Source: Mycolicibacterium elephantis DSM 44368
GTDB lineage: Bacteria > Actinomycetota > Actinomycetes > Mycobacteriales > Mycobacteriaceae
Reading direction: 5' to 3'
Assembly (NCBI RefSeq): GCF_004014805.1
Contig: NZ_ATDN01000089.1
Coordinates: 62,001-126,000, forward strand
DNA length: 64,000 bases
Both the position numbers and the translations under genes were made by a program. Under the pieces are notes generated by a model. It worked only from the letters and a program-made list of their open reading frames with translations. It made no database searches and had not been told where the DNA came from. Shown here one piece after another: positions 25,027 to 35,200 of the stretch. Every line of letters starts with the position of its first letter. The first letter of the stretch is position 1.

Positions 25027-25674
25027 ATGGTGAATGTCTTTCTCGTGGACGACCACGAGGTCGTGCGGCGGGGGCTCATCGACCTGCTCAACTCGGATCC
25101 CGAGCTCGAGGTCATCGGCGAGGCGGGAACGGTGGCGCAGGCGATGGCGCGAATACCGGCGTTGCAGCCCGATGTTGCGGTGCTCGACGTGCGGTTGCCC
25201 GACGGCAACGGCATCGAACTGTGCCGCGACCTTCTGTCACGCCTGCCCAATCTGCGCTGTCTGATGCTGACCTCGTTCACCTCCGACGAAGCCATGCTGG
25301 ACGCGATCCTGGCCGGTGCGAGCGGATATGTCGTCAAAGACATCAAAGGCATGGAACTGGCGAAGGCCGTCAAAGACGTCGGCGCCGGTCGGTCACTGCT
25401 CGACAACCGCGCGGCCGCGGCGTTGATGGCCAAACTCCGCGGATCGGCCCAGCAGGCGGACCCGCTGTCCGAGCTCACCGAACAGGAACGAGTGCTGCTG
25501 AACCTGCTGGGCGAGGGACTGACGAACAAGCAGATCGCCGCCCGCATGTTCCTCGCCGAGAAGACGGTCAAGAACTACGTGTCACGGCTGCTGGCCAAGC
25601 TCGGCATGCAGCGTCGCACCCAGGCGGCGGTGTTCGTGTCGAAACTGAACCGGCCCTCCCCTGACGAGGAATAA
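25027..25674 (+). CDS. devR: Dormancy response regulator DevR/DosR
   Basis: 215 residues (217 in M. tuberculosis). The receiver domain starts VNVFLVDDHEVVRRGL and has the acidic pocket D8/D9, phospho-acceptor D54, T82 and K104; a linker leads to a NarL/LuxR-type helix-turn-helix (LTNKQIAARMFLAEKTVKNYVSRLL, about 166-190 in two parts). It binds the boxes GGGACTWWAGTCCC and activates hypoxia/NO genes, many of which surround it here. GGAGGG lies 6 bp before the ATG. No DosS/DosT histidine kinase gene lies next to it; the gene after it is a convergent USP. No own DosR box was found close upstream. Confidence 0.95.
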   Translation: MVNVFLVDDHEVVRRGLIDLLNSDPELEVIGEAGTVAQAMARIPALQPDVAVLDVRLPDGNGIELCRDLLSRLPNLRCLMLTSFTSDEAMLDAILAGASGYVVKDIKGMELAKAVKDVGAGRSLLDNRAAAALMAKLRGSAQQADPLSELTEQERVLLNLLGEGLTNKQIAARMFLAEKTVKNYVSRLLAKLGMQRRTQAAVFVSKLNRPSPDEE

Positions 25675-25682
25675 CCCCGCGG

Positions 25683-26570
25683 TCACGCCGGGCGGGCGAC
25701 GAGCACCGGCGTCCGCGCGGACTCGGCGACCGTCGTGCTGACGGAGCCCAGAAGCATCCTGGCGAAACCACCGCGACCGCGGTTGCCGAGAACCGTCAAC
25801 TGTGCCTTCTCGGCCTGCTCGAGCAGTTGCCGCGCGGGCCGGTCGGGCACCACGACGCGCTCGACTGTGACATCGGGATACCGCTCCTGCCATCCCGCAA
25901 GCCTTGTGGCGAGGGCCTGCTCGGCCTCGGTTTGCACATCGGTCCAGTTGACCCCGGGCAGCGCGTCCACCGCGAAGTCGCTCCAGGCGTGGACGGCGAC
26001 CAGCGGCACGCCGCGGCGGGACGCTTCGTCGAAGGCGATGGCCGTCGCCGACTCGGAGGCCGGAGAGCCGTCGATGCCGACGACGACCGGAGCCGTGGCC
26101 TGCTCCGGCGTCAGCGGGGCCTCGTCGTGAATCACGGCGACCGGACAGCCGGCGTGGTGGATGAGACCCGCGCTCACCGATCCGAGCAAGCGCCGCCCGA
26201 TCGCGCCGAGCCCGCGGCAGCCCACCACGATCATCTCGGCGTCTTTGGACACGTCGATCAGGGTGGGAAGGACGTCGGCGGTGAACATTTCGGTCGACAC
26301 CTCGACCGCCGAATCGTCGATGGCGTCGCGGGCGATCTTCTCGGCGTCACTCAGGATGGCTTGGCCGTCCTTTTCGAGTTGCGTGATCAACTCGGCCGGG
26401 ATGTACATCTCAGGCCACATCTGCACCGTGGGCAGCTGGACCACGTGGACGAGGGTCAGCGGAAGCTTACGCATCGACGCTTCACGCGCCGCCCACTCAA
26501 CGGCCAGCTTCGACGGGGATGACCCGTCGACTGCGACGACAACACCGTGATGCTTGGGTGAGGCGGACAT
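25683..26570 (-). CDS. Universal stress protein, tandem USP domains
   Basis: 295 residues, beginning with a VVVAVDGSSPS first strand. Each half ends in the USP nucleotide motif (GCRGLGAIGRRLLGS in the first, GNRGRGGFARMLLGS in the second). This is the size and order of the DosR-regulated M. tuberculosis USPs, which bind ATP. It is convergent with devR, 8 bp apart. Boxes at 26699-26733 lie about 135 bp upstream, further than usual. Confidence 0.9.
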   Translation of the reverse strand: MSASPKHHGVVVAVDGSSPSKLAVEWAAREASMRKLPLTLVHVVQLPTVQMWPEMYIPAELITQLEKDGQAILSDAEKIARDAIDDSAVEVSTEMFTADVLPTLIDVSKDAEMIVVGCRGLGAIGRRLLGSVSAGLIHHAGCPVAVIHDEAPLTPEQATAPVVVGIDGSPASESATAIAFDEASRRGVPLVAVHAWSDFAVDALPGVNWTDVQTEAEQALATRLAGWQERYPDVTVERVVVPDRPARQLLEQAEKAQLTVLGNRGRGGFARMLLGSVSTTVAESARTPVLVARPA

Positions 26571-26698
26571 TTGCAGTAACTCCTAGCTCATACCGGCGTT
26601 GTGGGCGAGGGTACAGCTAAGACGCTAGGGTTGCTGACTCGGAGATTCCGGAGCCATTGGTCATTCGCCGGATGGTCAAAAGGCCTCGAAACAGCCTC

Positions 26699-26712
26699 GG
26701 GACGATCGGCGA
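26699..26712. promoter_or_regulatory. DosR-like box (weak member of a pair)
   Basis: GGGACGATCGGCGA matches 9 of 14 core positions. It lies 21 bp from the stronger box at 26720-26733 in the usp/GNAT intergenic region, so the pair may bind cooperatively. Confidence 0.4.
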
Positions 26713-26719
26713 CAGACGC

Positions 26720-26733
26720 GGGACCAAAGACTC
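26720..26733. promoter_or_regulatory. DosR box between usp and GNAT genes
   Basis: GGGACCAAAGACTC matches 11 of 14 core positions. Its centre is about 122 bp upstream of the GNAT ATG and 156 bp upstream of the USP ATG. Confidence 0.6.
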
Positions 26734-26848
26734 CGGTGCACAGACTGCCACAACCAATACCGTTCTGATCGACCTTGATTGGCTGCAGAACCAGCAGCCA
26801 CATCCCGGCGCCGGATGACACCGGTCAGACGAGGAAAGGTTGTCGAGC

Positions 26849-27382
26849 ATGCGTCGGCACCCGATGAGCTGCCAGCCCGTTGATCGGCGCTGGCACTCGA
26901 CGCTGTCCGACGGGACACGAATCGTGCTTCGCCGGCTGGAATCCCGTGACGCCGGAGCCGTCGTCGACCTGTACGAAACACTCACCGACGAAGAGTGCTA
27001 CTTGCGTTTCTTCACTCCGCGTCCCGCGGATCTGAAGGGCTGGGCCATATCGCTCGTCAGGGAATCCAGCGACCGATATGCGCTGGGGGCCTTCGATGGA
27101 ACGGTTCTGCTCGGTGTGGCCAACTACATCGGATGCAGGAAGTCCGGTGATGCCGAAACAGCGGTCGTCGTCGCGCACAACGAACATCTGCGAGGTGTGG
27201 GAACAGCATTGCTTCGGCGACTCGGACAGATCGCGAAAGACAATGGCCTGCATCGCCTCGTCGCCGACGTACTCGCGGAGAACCACCTCATGCTGCAAAT
27301 GATGTCCGACTCGGGCTTGTCGTGCACCAGACACCTCGACGGCCCGATCATGCACGTCGTGATCGACCTGGACACCGCCTGA
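26849..27382 (+). CDS. GNAT family N-acetyltransferase
   Basis: 177 residues from ATG 26849, preceded by GAGGAAAGG. After the N-terminal S-D-G-T-R-I-V-L-R-R-L strand the core contains the acetyl-CoA loop H-L-R-G-V-G-T-A-L (motif Q/RxxGxG/A, about residue 115) and a C-terminal domain of the RimI/PatA-like type. Mycobacterial GNATs of this kind can acetylate protein lysines, including acetyl-CoA synthetase; the presence of an acetyl-CoA synthetase in the same island makes this worth noting, but the substrate is unknown. Gene end is 3 bp from the convergent acg-like gene. Confidence 0.82.
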   Translation: MRRHPMSCQPVDRRWHSTLSDGTRIVLRRLESRDAGAVVDLYETLTDEECYLRFFTPRPADLKGWAISLVRESSDRYALGAFDGTVLLGVANYIGCRKSGDAETAVVVAHNEHLRGVGTALLRRLGQIAKDNGLHRLVADVLAENHLMLQMMSDSGLSCTRHLDGPIMHVVIDLDTA

Positions 27383-27385
27383 GCG

Positions 27386-28378
27386 TTACCGGAATACCGA
27401 GCCGTCCAGTCCGGTGACCACCTCGGACAGCGGGCGCCGCGGTGTCGCGGGAAGCGGGTCGGCGTTGACCGGTGCCCACCCCACCCGCAGCAACATCTGG
27501 GGATAGCCGCTGTCGCCGAAGACGTCGGTTCGCACGGCTTCTCGCGTCTCGGGCAGCTCCAGCGGTTCAGTGATCGGACAGCTCGCCAGTCCCAACGCCG
27601 TCGCGGTCAACAGCACCAGACTGGTTGCCTCACCGGCACGTAGCCGGGCCAGCCGGGTGTCGTCCTCCGTGCCGAGCGCCAGCACCACCGCGCTGTCTTC
27701 GGTCGGGTCGACGTCTTCGGGTTGGGCCAGCGCGGGCCCGGCGAACATCCGACCGGGTATCGGCGACAGCGGGTCCGACGGCGGGATGCTGCGGGCCGGC
27801 ACGCCGGAAACGGCCGCGTAGCGCCCACTCCAGGTGGCCAGTTCCGTGAGGTAGTCCTGATCGACGGAGTGCCGCCACGCCGCCTCCGCGACGATGCTTT
27901 GCAGTTTCGGCAACGCCTCGACCCGGCGCAGCATCACGCCGGCGCGGGCCGCCCGCGAACCCATCAGGGTGATGTCGGCCGCCGGCACCGGCCACCAGCT
28001 GTAGAGGCGACGATCGGTGCGCCTCCGCGGGATCGCGGCGGCCAGCATCACGTCGAGTTCGGTCGGGGTGTGCCGGTGCAGTTCGATGGCGGCGAGATGC
28101 TCGGCCTGGGCCGGATTCGGCAGCCGGTGCACCTTGGCCTGCCAACCCAGCGCGGCGAACGCGACCACCGCGTGGTGCAGCGTCGCGCCACAGCTCAGCA
28201 GCAGGTCACGGCTGTCGGGATCGGTGTTGGGCAGGCGCCGGTCGAAGTCGACGTCCAGATGTACCGATTCGTCACCCACCCGCCAGCGCCACGGTTGAGA
28301 ATTGTGGATCGATGGCGCCCTGATAGCCAGCGACAGGGCCGTGTGGATCGTTCGATGATCCGGCAAGCGGGCGTTCAT
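27386..28378 (-). CDS. Acg-family nitroreductase-like protein (second copy)
   Basis: 330 residues with the family signature IRAPSIHNSQPWRW near residue 20 and RRRTDRR near 115, ending in TPRRPLSEV. It is a paralogue of the gene at 23981-24964. Expected role as for that gene: a flavin-binding nitroreductase fold of uncertain activity, characteristic of the DosR regulon. The ATG at 28378 is 42.5 bp from the centre of a DosR box, and a -10 element GATGCT ends at -7, which suggests a leaderless message although the box overlaps the 3' end of the upstream HTH gene. Confidence 0.9.
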   Translation of the reverse strand: MNARLPDHRTIHTALSLAIRAPSIHNSQPWRWRVGDESVHLDVDFDRRLPNTDPDSRDLLLSCGATLHHAVVAFAALGWQAKVHRLPNPAQAEHLAAIELHRHTPTELDVMLAAAIPRRRTDRRLYSWWPVPAADITLMGSRAARAGVMLRRVEALPKLQSIVAEAAWRHSVDQDYLTELATWSGRYAAVSGVPARSIPPSDPLSPIPGRMFAGPALAQPEDVDPTEDSAVVLALGTEDDTRLARLRAGEATSLVLLTATALGLASCPITEPLELPETREAVRTDVFGDSGYPQMLLRVGWAPVNADPLPATPRRPLSEVVTGLDGSVFR

Positions 28379-28413
28379 GCTTTCAGCATCGCCGCCTGGG
28401 CAAACGCCGACAA

Positions 28414-28427
28414 GGGAACAAAGTCAC
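28414..28427. promoter_or_regulatory. DosR box upstream of the second acg-like gene
   Basis: GGGAACAAAGTCAC matches 11 of 14 core positions. It is centred 42.5 bp before the ATG at 28378 and overlaps the last codon of the HTH regulator gene. Confidence 0.65.
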
Positions 28428-29074
28428 TCACGAATGGCGAGGTCGTTGACCCGCAGGTGGGCCAGGCACAGATCGGGTTCGACGAACGGTTCGAGCTTCT
28501 CTACCGTGACGGGCGCGTGCCACGCCTCCAACGCCCCGCGCATCAGCCCCAGGTGAACCGGGCAGACGACGTCGGACCCGCCGTCGGCGAGCTCGAGGAA
28601 CGGGCAGTGCCGCAAGCCCACCTGCTGCTGACCGTTGACCGTGCGCAGCTGGGGCGCGAAGCCCAGTTCGTCGAGGAAATCGACCAGCCAGCGGGCGGAC
28701 TGTCGGGCGCTCGACGCGGTGCGGGTGTCGTGCGCAGTGATCCGGCGGGCCCAGGCGCGGCCCGCGCTGACCGCCTTGGCCGCCGCGTTGCGCTGATTGG
28801 CCAGGCTGAGCACCAGGATTTCGGCGAGCTCCTGATAGCGCCGCGGCCCGCCGGGGTCCATCCGGTGCACGGCGCGGAACATCTGCGGTGGACGCCCGGG
28901 GCCGCGGCGCTCCGGTTGCACCCGCTCGATGCGGCCGTCGGCGATCAGGGTGTCGAGGTGGAACCGGACGGTGTTGGGGTGCACATCCAGCTCGTCGGCG
29001 ATCGCCACGATGGTCATCGGCTCATCTGTCGCCCGCAGCGTCGCCAGCACATCTTCGCGACGACCTTCGGACAT
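28424..29074 (-). CDS. Winged-helix transcriptional regulator with C-terminal cysteine cluster
   Basis: 216 residues from ATG 29074; an upstream in-frame ATG at 29146 would add 24 residues without improving the fold. The N-terminal winged helix reads V-H-P-N-T-V-R-F-H-L-D-T-L in the recognition helix, the DeoR/SufR-like type. The C-terminal half has three cysteines in a spaced pattern, R-H-C-P-F, V-C-P-V-H and D-L-C-L-A-H, resembling Fe-S-binding regulators such as SufR. It lies on the same strand just after narI, so it could be a redox-, Fe-S- or NO-sensing controller of the nitrate genes (inference). Confidence 0.8.
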   Translation of the reverse strand: MSEGRREDVLATLRATDEPMTIVAIADELDVHPNTVRFHLDTLIADGRIERVQPERRGPGRPPQMFRAVHRMDPGGPRRYQELAEILVLSLANQRNAAAKAVSAGRAWARRITAHDTRTASSARQSARWLVDFLDELGFAPQLRTVNGQQQVGLRHCPFLELADGGSDVVCPVHLGLMRGALEAWHAPVTVEKLEPFVEPDLCLAHLRVNDLAIRE

Positions 29075-29191
29075 GCCTGCGAGTTTATCCAAATCTGCTA
29101 GTAATAACGACCTGCGCAAGCTCGCGAACGTGGGGCTGCGGCACACTCCGGCGCCGTTTCGCCTGCCTCGACCCCCACGCCAGGCGGAGGG

Positions 29192-29920
29192 TCACCATCC
29201 GCGGCGCTGCGGATGCGATCCCACCAACTCGCCCTTACCAGCCACGTCGCGGCTGCGGTACACGATGTAAGGCCGGAACAGATAGGCGATCGGCGCGCTG
29301 AACACGTGCACCAGCCGGGTGAACGGCCACAGGCAGAACAGCACCATCGCAATCATCACGTGGATGTGAAACCACACCGGCGCCTGCACCATCAGGTCTC
29401 CGCGCGGCTGCAGAATCCAGATCGACCGGAACCACGGCGACACCGATTCGCGGTAGTCGTGTTCGGCGCCGACCGGTGTGGCGCCGATCAACGTACAGGC
29501 CAGCCCGGCGACGATGGCCAGCACCAGCACCGCGTACATCACCTTGTCGTTGACCGTGGTGGCCAAGAACACCGGCCCGGTGGTGCGGCGCCGGTACACC
29601 AGCAGCGCGATGCCGCCGAGCGTGGTGATGCCCGCGATCGCGCCGAGCACCATGGCCTGCACGTGGTAGACGTGGTCACTCATGATCAGGTCGGTCCACG
29701 ACTCGGGGATCACCAGGCCGATGATGTGTCCGGCGATGACGACCAGGATCCCGAAGTGAAACATCGGGCTGCCGATGCGCAGCAGCCGCGACTCGTAGAG
29801 CTGTGACGAGCGCGTGGTCCAGCCGAACTTGTCGTACCGGTAGCGCCACCATGTTCCGACCGCGACGACCGCCAACGTCACGTACGGCACCACGTCCCAG
29901 AAGATCACCCAACCCGTCAT
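29192..29920 (-). CDS. narI: Respiratory nitrate reductase gamma subunit (cytochrome b)
   Basis: 242 residues with five hydrophobic helices and the conserved N-terminus W-D-V-V-P-Y-V and R-Y-D-K-F-G-W-T-T-R-S. Helical histidines for the two haems b can be seen (for example H near GSPMFHFG and GHIIG). It takes electrons from menaquinol at the membrane and passes them to NarH. ATG 29920 is chosen by comparison with the M. tuberculosis protein; the first base of the narJ stop is 2 bp away, so translation is coupled. Confidence 0.93.
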   Translation of the reverse strand: MTGWVIFWDVVPYVTLAVVAVGTWWRYRYDKFGWTTRSSQLYESRLLRIGSPMFHFGILVVIAGHIIGLVIPESWTDLIMSDHVYHVQAMVLGAIAGITTLGGIALLVYRRRTTGPVFLATTVNDKVMYAVLVLAIVAGLACTLIGATPVGAEHDYRESVSPWFRSIWILQPRGDLMVQAPVWFHIHVMIAMVLFCLWPFTRLVHVFSAPIAYLFRPYIVYRSRDVAGKGELVGSHPQRRGW

Positions 29921-29921
29921 G

Positions 29922-30599
29922 TCAGCGAGCTCCTTCGGTGGCGCGACCGACACCGGCCCGGCGGGGCGGAACGGTCAACGTGAAAGGTTCCAGCCCGACG
30001 GCTTCCGCCGGTGGACCGGCCTCGGCGAGCCGGCGGGCACGCTGGGCCTCCTGCTCGCTGGGCTCGGGAAGCGTGTGACACACCGCGGCGACGGCGGGTG
30101 CGTAGGGCGAGTCGGCGTCGTTGAGCGACGAGTACAACACGTCGATCGGGACGCGGTGGTCCATCAGCAGCCGGCGCCCGGCCGGCGGGTCGACGGTCGC
30201 GGCGAACTCCAGCACCACCGGCAGGTAGTCGGGCGCCTCCCCGCGGGGCGGCGGCACCCCGGCTTCGCGGTAGGCGGCGTTGAACGCCAGCATGTGGTGA
30301 CCGCGGTTACGGGTGTCACCGGCGGTCCAGTAGGTCAGATACATCGTCGAAGCGCGCCGCAGGTCGAAGGTTTCGACGTAGCGGGCCGCCGCGCTCGCCC
30401 AGTCACTGGCACGCAGCGCCGCGGCGGTGCGGCCGAGCAGTGTCGCCGCCGGTTCGCCGATGTGCGCCAGCAGTTCGTCGACGGTGTCCAGGCGGCCCGC
30501 ACAGCCGTCGTCGGGATAGCACAGCAGCAACGACGCCGCCTGCCACACCAGACGGTCGGCCAGCGGCACCGAATTCGATTTGCGGCCCCGCAGTTTCAT
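29922..30599 (-). CDS. narJ: Nitrate reductase assembly chaperone
   Basis: 225 residues, mainly helical, no metal motif. Segments LLCYPDD near residue 25 and the YVETFDL...YLTYW block near 75-95 are typical of NarJ/NarW. It helps insert the molybdenum cofactor in NarG and attach NarGH to NarI, and is not part of the final enzyme. Start overlaps the narH stop by 4 bp. Confidence 0.92.
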   Translation of the reverse strand: MKLRGRKSNSVPLADRLVWQAASLLLCYPDDGCAGRLDTVDELLAHIGEPAATLLGRTAAALRASDWASAAARYVETFDLRRASTMYLTYWTAGDTRNRGHHMLAFNAAYREAGVPPPRGEAPDYLPVVLEFAATVDPPAGRRLLMDHRVPIDVLYSSLNDADSPYAPAVAAVCHTLPEPSEQEAQRARRLAEAGPPAEAVGLEPFTLTVPPRRAGVGRATEGAR

Positions 30600-32251
30600 T
30601 TGGCGGCTCCCTCGTCGGGGAACAAGCCCGTCGGTACGCCGCGGCCGTCCCAGTTGAGCAGGTTGACCCGGGACGTGCGCTCGGCGTTGGCCGCCATGCC
30701 GTCGCTGGTCTGGCGGTGGTGCAGGGCGTGGAACGTTTCGACGGCCACCGGCACCGGCCCGCCGCTGGCCTCCCCGAACGGGCCCGATTCATACATCCCC
30801 GGACCGCCCTCGAACGACAGCGAGCATCCGGTCTCCTCCGGCGGGTGCTGCTGGTCGATGGCGTAGGCGGTCGGAATGACATAGCGCTCTTCATATTTCG
30901 CCAACGCCAGCAGCCGGTACATCTTGTACATCTGTTCCTCGGTCATTCCGACCGATTCCGGGATGTGCGGCTGGGTTTCTCGGCCCAGGTTGATGTCGCG
31001 CATGTAGGAGCGCATCGCCGCCAGGCGGCGCAGCACACCCTCGACGGCGTCGGTGTCGCCCGCGGTGAACAGGCCGGCCAGATACTGCATCGGGATGCGC
31101 AGGGCGTGCAGCGCGCCGAACAGGTTGCCGAGTTCCTCACCGTCGTGCCCGTCGCGGGCGATCGCGTCGACGACCGGTGACAACGGTGGGATGTACCACA
31201 CCATCGGCATCGTGCGGTACTCCGGATGCAGCGGCAGCGCAACCTGATAGGTGTGGATCAGCGCATACACCGGTGAGCGTTGCGCGGCCTCGATCCACTC
31301 GTCGGAGATGCCCTCGGCGTGCGCGCCGGCGATCACCTGGGGGTCGTGCGGGTCCAGCAGGATCGACTTCTGCGCCTCGTACAGGTCGGTGTCGCGTTCC
31401 ACCGTCGCTGCTTCCAGCACCCGGTCGACGTCGTAGAGCACCACACCCAGGTAGCGCAGCCGGCCCACGCACGTCTCCGAGCACACCGTCGGCAGCCCGA
31501 CCTCGATCCGCGGATAACAGAATGTGCACTTCTCGGCCTTGCCGGTCTTGTGGTTGAAGTACATCTTCTTGTACGGGCAACCCGACACGCACATCCGCCA
31601 GCCCCGGCAGCGGTCCTGGTCGACCAGCACAATGCCGTCCTCGGTGCGCTTGTACATCGCGCCCGACGGGCACGACGCCACGCACGACGGGTTCAGGCAG
31701 TGCTCGCAGATGCGCGGCAGGAAGAACATGAACGTCTGCTCCAGTTGGAGCTTCACCTCATCGCTGACCTGCTTGAGCACCGGGTCGCCGGGCACGATCT
31801 CCGGTGAGCCGCCCAGGTCGTCGTCCCAGTTGGCCGACCACGAGATGTCCATCGGCTCACCGCTGATCAGGCTGCGCGGCGGTGCCACCGGCATCTGATC
31901 CGACAGCGGCGCCGACATCAGGTTGTCGTAGTCGTAGGTCCACGGCTCGTAATAGTCCGAGATGTTCGGCATCTTCGGGTTGGCGAAGATCCGCAGCAGT
32001 TTCGACAGCCGTCCCCCGTCACGCAGCCGCAGCCTGCCCTTGCGGTCGCGGATCCACCCGCCGCGCCAGCGTTCCTGATCCTCGTACTGCCGCGGATAGC
32101 CTTGTCCCGGCCGGGTTTCCACGTTGTTGAACCACACGTACTCGGTGCCGGGCCGGTTGGTCCAGGCCTGTTTACAGGTCACCGAACAGGTATGGCACCC
32201 AATGCATTTGTCCAGGTTCATCACCATGGCCATCTGCGCCATGACCTTCAT
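30596..32251 (-). CDS. narH: Respiratory nitrate reductase beta subunit (Fe-S)
   Basis: 551 residues. Four cluster motifs: CIGCHTCSVTC at the N-terminus, CEHCLNPSCVASC, C-R-G-W-R-M-C (Trp in place of one Cys, the [3Fe-4S] cluster) and C-T-F-C...C-S-E-T-C. It carries electrons from NarI haems to NarG. ATG 32251 gives the start MKVMAQMAMVMNLDKC like other NarH proteins, and overlaps narG by 4 bp. Confidence 0.94.
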   Translation of the reverse strand: MKVMAQMAMVMNLDKCIGCHTCSVTCKQAWTNRPGTEYVWFNNVETRPGQGYPRQYEDQERWRGGWIRDRKGRLRLRDGGRLSKLLRIFANPKMPNISDYYEPWTYDYDNLMSAPLSDQMPVAPPRSLISGEPMDISWSANWDDDLGGSPEIVPGDPVLKQVSDEVKLQLEQTFMFFLPRICEHCLNPSCVASCPSGAMYKRTEDGIVLVDQDRCRGWRMCVSGCPYKKMYFNHKTGKAEKCTFCYPRIEVGLPTVCSETCVGRLRYLGVVLYDVDRVLEAATVERDTDLYEAQKSILLDPHDPQVIAGAHAEGISDEWIEAAQRSPVYALIHTYQVALPLHPEYRTMPMVWYIPPLSPVVDAIARDGHDGEELGNLFGALHALRIPMQYLAGLFTAGDTDAVEGVLRRLAAMRSYMRDINLGRETQPHIPESVGMTEEQMYKMYRLLALAKYEERYVIPTAYAIDQQHPPEETGCSLSFEGGPGMYESGPFGEASGGPVPVAVETFHALHHRQTSDGMAANAERTSRVNLLNWDGRGVPTGLFPDEGAAK

Positions 32252-35200
32252 GAGAAGACCACCTCCTGGCTTCGCCGCCGCACCACGGTCACCTCGTCGC
32301 GCTGATTGCCGGTCGGGCCGAGATAGTTGAACGCGAACGCGTTCTGCGCGTAACCGCCGGCCAGGTGGCTCGGTTTGATGAGCAGCCGGGTCAGCGAGTT
32401 GTGGATCCCGCCGCGCTTGCCGGTGGTCTCGGTCAGCGGCACGTCGATGGTGCGTTCCTGCACGTGGTAGACGAAGACGACACCGTCGGGCATCCGGTGG
32501 CTGACGATCGCCCGACACACCAGAACACCGTTGCGGTTGACGGCTTCCACCCAGTCGTTGTCCGCCACCCCGATCTTGGCGGCGTCGCCCGGGCTCATCC
32601 ACATCGTCGGTCCGCCGCGGGACAGCGACAGCATCAGCAGGTTGTCCTGATACTCGGAGTGGATCGACCACTTGGAATGCGGGGTCAGGTAGCGCACCGT
32701 CAGGCCCACCCCTTCCGAACCCACCTGCGGCTCCCCGAACAGGCGGTGCATGTCCAGCGGTGGCCGGTAGATCGGCAACTGTTCGCCGAGTTCTTCGAGC
32801 CAGTCGTGATCGAGGTAGAAGTGCATACGACCGGTCAGCGTGTGAAACGGTTTGAGTTCCTCGATGTTGACGCTGAACGGCGCGTAGCGGCGACCGCCGG
32901 TCTCACTACCCGACCACTCCGGACTGGTGATCACCGGCACCGGGCGGGCCTGGGTGTCGGCGAAGGTGATTCGGCGTTCTTCGCTGCCCTCCGCCAGATG
33001 CGCCAGCGGCCGGCCGGTGCGTCGTTCCAGGTCGCGGAAGCCCTCGACGGCCAGACGGCCGTTGGTGGTGCCCGAGAGAGCCAGTATCGCCTCGGCCATC
33101 CGCTCGGCGGAGTTGATCGCCGGGCGGCCCTCGGCCACACCGGAATTCATCACGCCGAACTTGGCGGCGAGCTCGTCCACCTCCTTGTCCGGGTGGAACG
33201 TGACGCCCTTGGTGGTCATCCCGAGGCGGTCCACCAGCGGCCCCAACGTCAGCCACTTGTCGATGATCGCCGGGTAGTCACGCTCCACCACCGCCAGCGG
33301 GCCCATCGTCTTGCCGGGCACCGGGGTATGTCCGGTCGTCCGCCAATCATGCTCGGTCCCACCGGGATAGGACATCGCACCCGGGGTGTCATGTTGCAGT
33401 GCGCTCATCACCACGTCGGTGCGCTTGCCGAGGTGTTTGACCGCCAGCGCGCTGAACGCCCGGGTGATCGCGCCGAACGCCTCGTAGTCTGACCTGGTCT
33501 CCCACGGTGGGTCGATCGCCGGGCTGAACGCGTGCACGTAGGGGTGCATGTCGGTGCTCGACAGGTCGTACTTCTCATACCAGGTGGCCGCGGGCAACAC
33601 CACGTCCGAGAGCAGGGTGGTCGACGTCATCCGGAAGTCGATGGACATCAGCAGGTCCAGCTTGCCCTCGGGAATCTCGTCGGTGCAGGTAACGCCGTTG
33701 GGCCGCAGGTGATCCGGCGCGGGATCGGCCTGGAGGTTCGAATCGGTGCCGAGCAGGTGGCGCAGGAAGTACTCGTTGCCTTTGCTCGACGAGCCGAGCA
33801 GGTTGGACCGCCACACACTGAGCACCCGCGGCCAGTTCGCCGGATTGTCCGGGTCGGTGACGGCCAGCTTGAGCCCGCCCGACGCCAGCTGCTGCCCGAC
33901 GTACTCACCGATGTCCTGGCCGGCCTCGCGCGCGTCGTCGGCCACGTCCAGGCTGGACCGGTCGAACTGCGGATAGAACGGGCTCCATCCCATCGCGGTC
34001 GCGGAGGCCAACACGTCCATCGTGTGGCGGTCGCGGAACCGTCCGCGCGCCGTCGGGCTGGCCAGCGCGTCGGCGCGGTAACCGTCATAGCGCCACTGGT
34101 CGGTGTGGACGTACCAGAACGACGTGCCCGGCACCTGGCGCGGCGGGCGCGACCAGTCGGTGGCCATCGCCATCGTCGCCCAGCCGGTGACCGGCCGGCA
34201 CTTCTCCTGTCCGACGTAGTGCGCCCACCCGCCGCCGTTGCGTCCCATCGACCCGGTCAGCAGCAGCATGGCCAGCACCGCGCGGTAGGTCGCGTCGCCG
34301 TGGAACCACTGGCAGATTCCCGCGCCCATGATGATCATCGAACGCCCACCGGATTCCTCGGCGTTGCGGGCGAACTCCTTGGCCACCCGGATCGCTTGCG
34401 CCGCAGACACTCCGGTGATCGGCTCCTGCCACGCCGGCGTGTAGGGGTGGGCGGCGTCGCCGTAGCCGGCGGGCCACTCCCCCGGCAGCCCCGGCCGCGT
34501 CACCCCGTACTGGGCCAGCATCAGGTCGAACACCGTGCACACCAGGTGCTCACCCACCCGGCGCACCGGCACGCCACGGGTCAGCGTGGCGCCCTGGCCG
34601 TCGATGCCGTCGAACCGCGGCAGCACCACCTCCGCGACCTCACCCTGCCGGCCCGGCGGCGGAGCGACGGTCAACGCCGGCGCCAACTCACCGAGGTCGA
34701 GGTTCCACTTGCCCACCCCGTCCTCACCGAAGCGGAAGCCGAGCGAACCGTGCGGAACGGTGACGGTGTCGGTGGCGCCGTCGAGCAGCGCCGGCTTGAA
34801 CGCCGCGTTCTCCTGTTCGGCGAACTCCGCGCCAAGGTCGGCCGCGGTGAGGTTCTTGCCGGGCACCAGTGCGCCGTCACGCTCCTCGAGCTTCACCAGG
34901 AACGGCAGGTCCGTGTACTGGCGGGCATAGTCGACGAAGAACGGGACACGGTTGCGCACATAGCATTCCGTGAGGATCACGTGCCCCATCGCCATGGCCA
35001 GCGCCCCGTCGGTGCCGGCGGCGCACGGCATCCACTCGTCGGCGAACTTGGTGTTGTCGGCGTAGTCCGGGCTGACCGTCACGACTTTCGTACCGCGATA
35101 ACGCACTTCGGCCATCCAGTGCGCGTCGGGGGTGCGGGTCACCGGGACGTTGGAGCCCCACATCATCAGATACGACGCGTCCCACCAGTCGCCGGACTCC

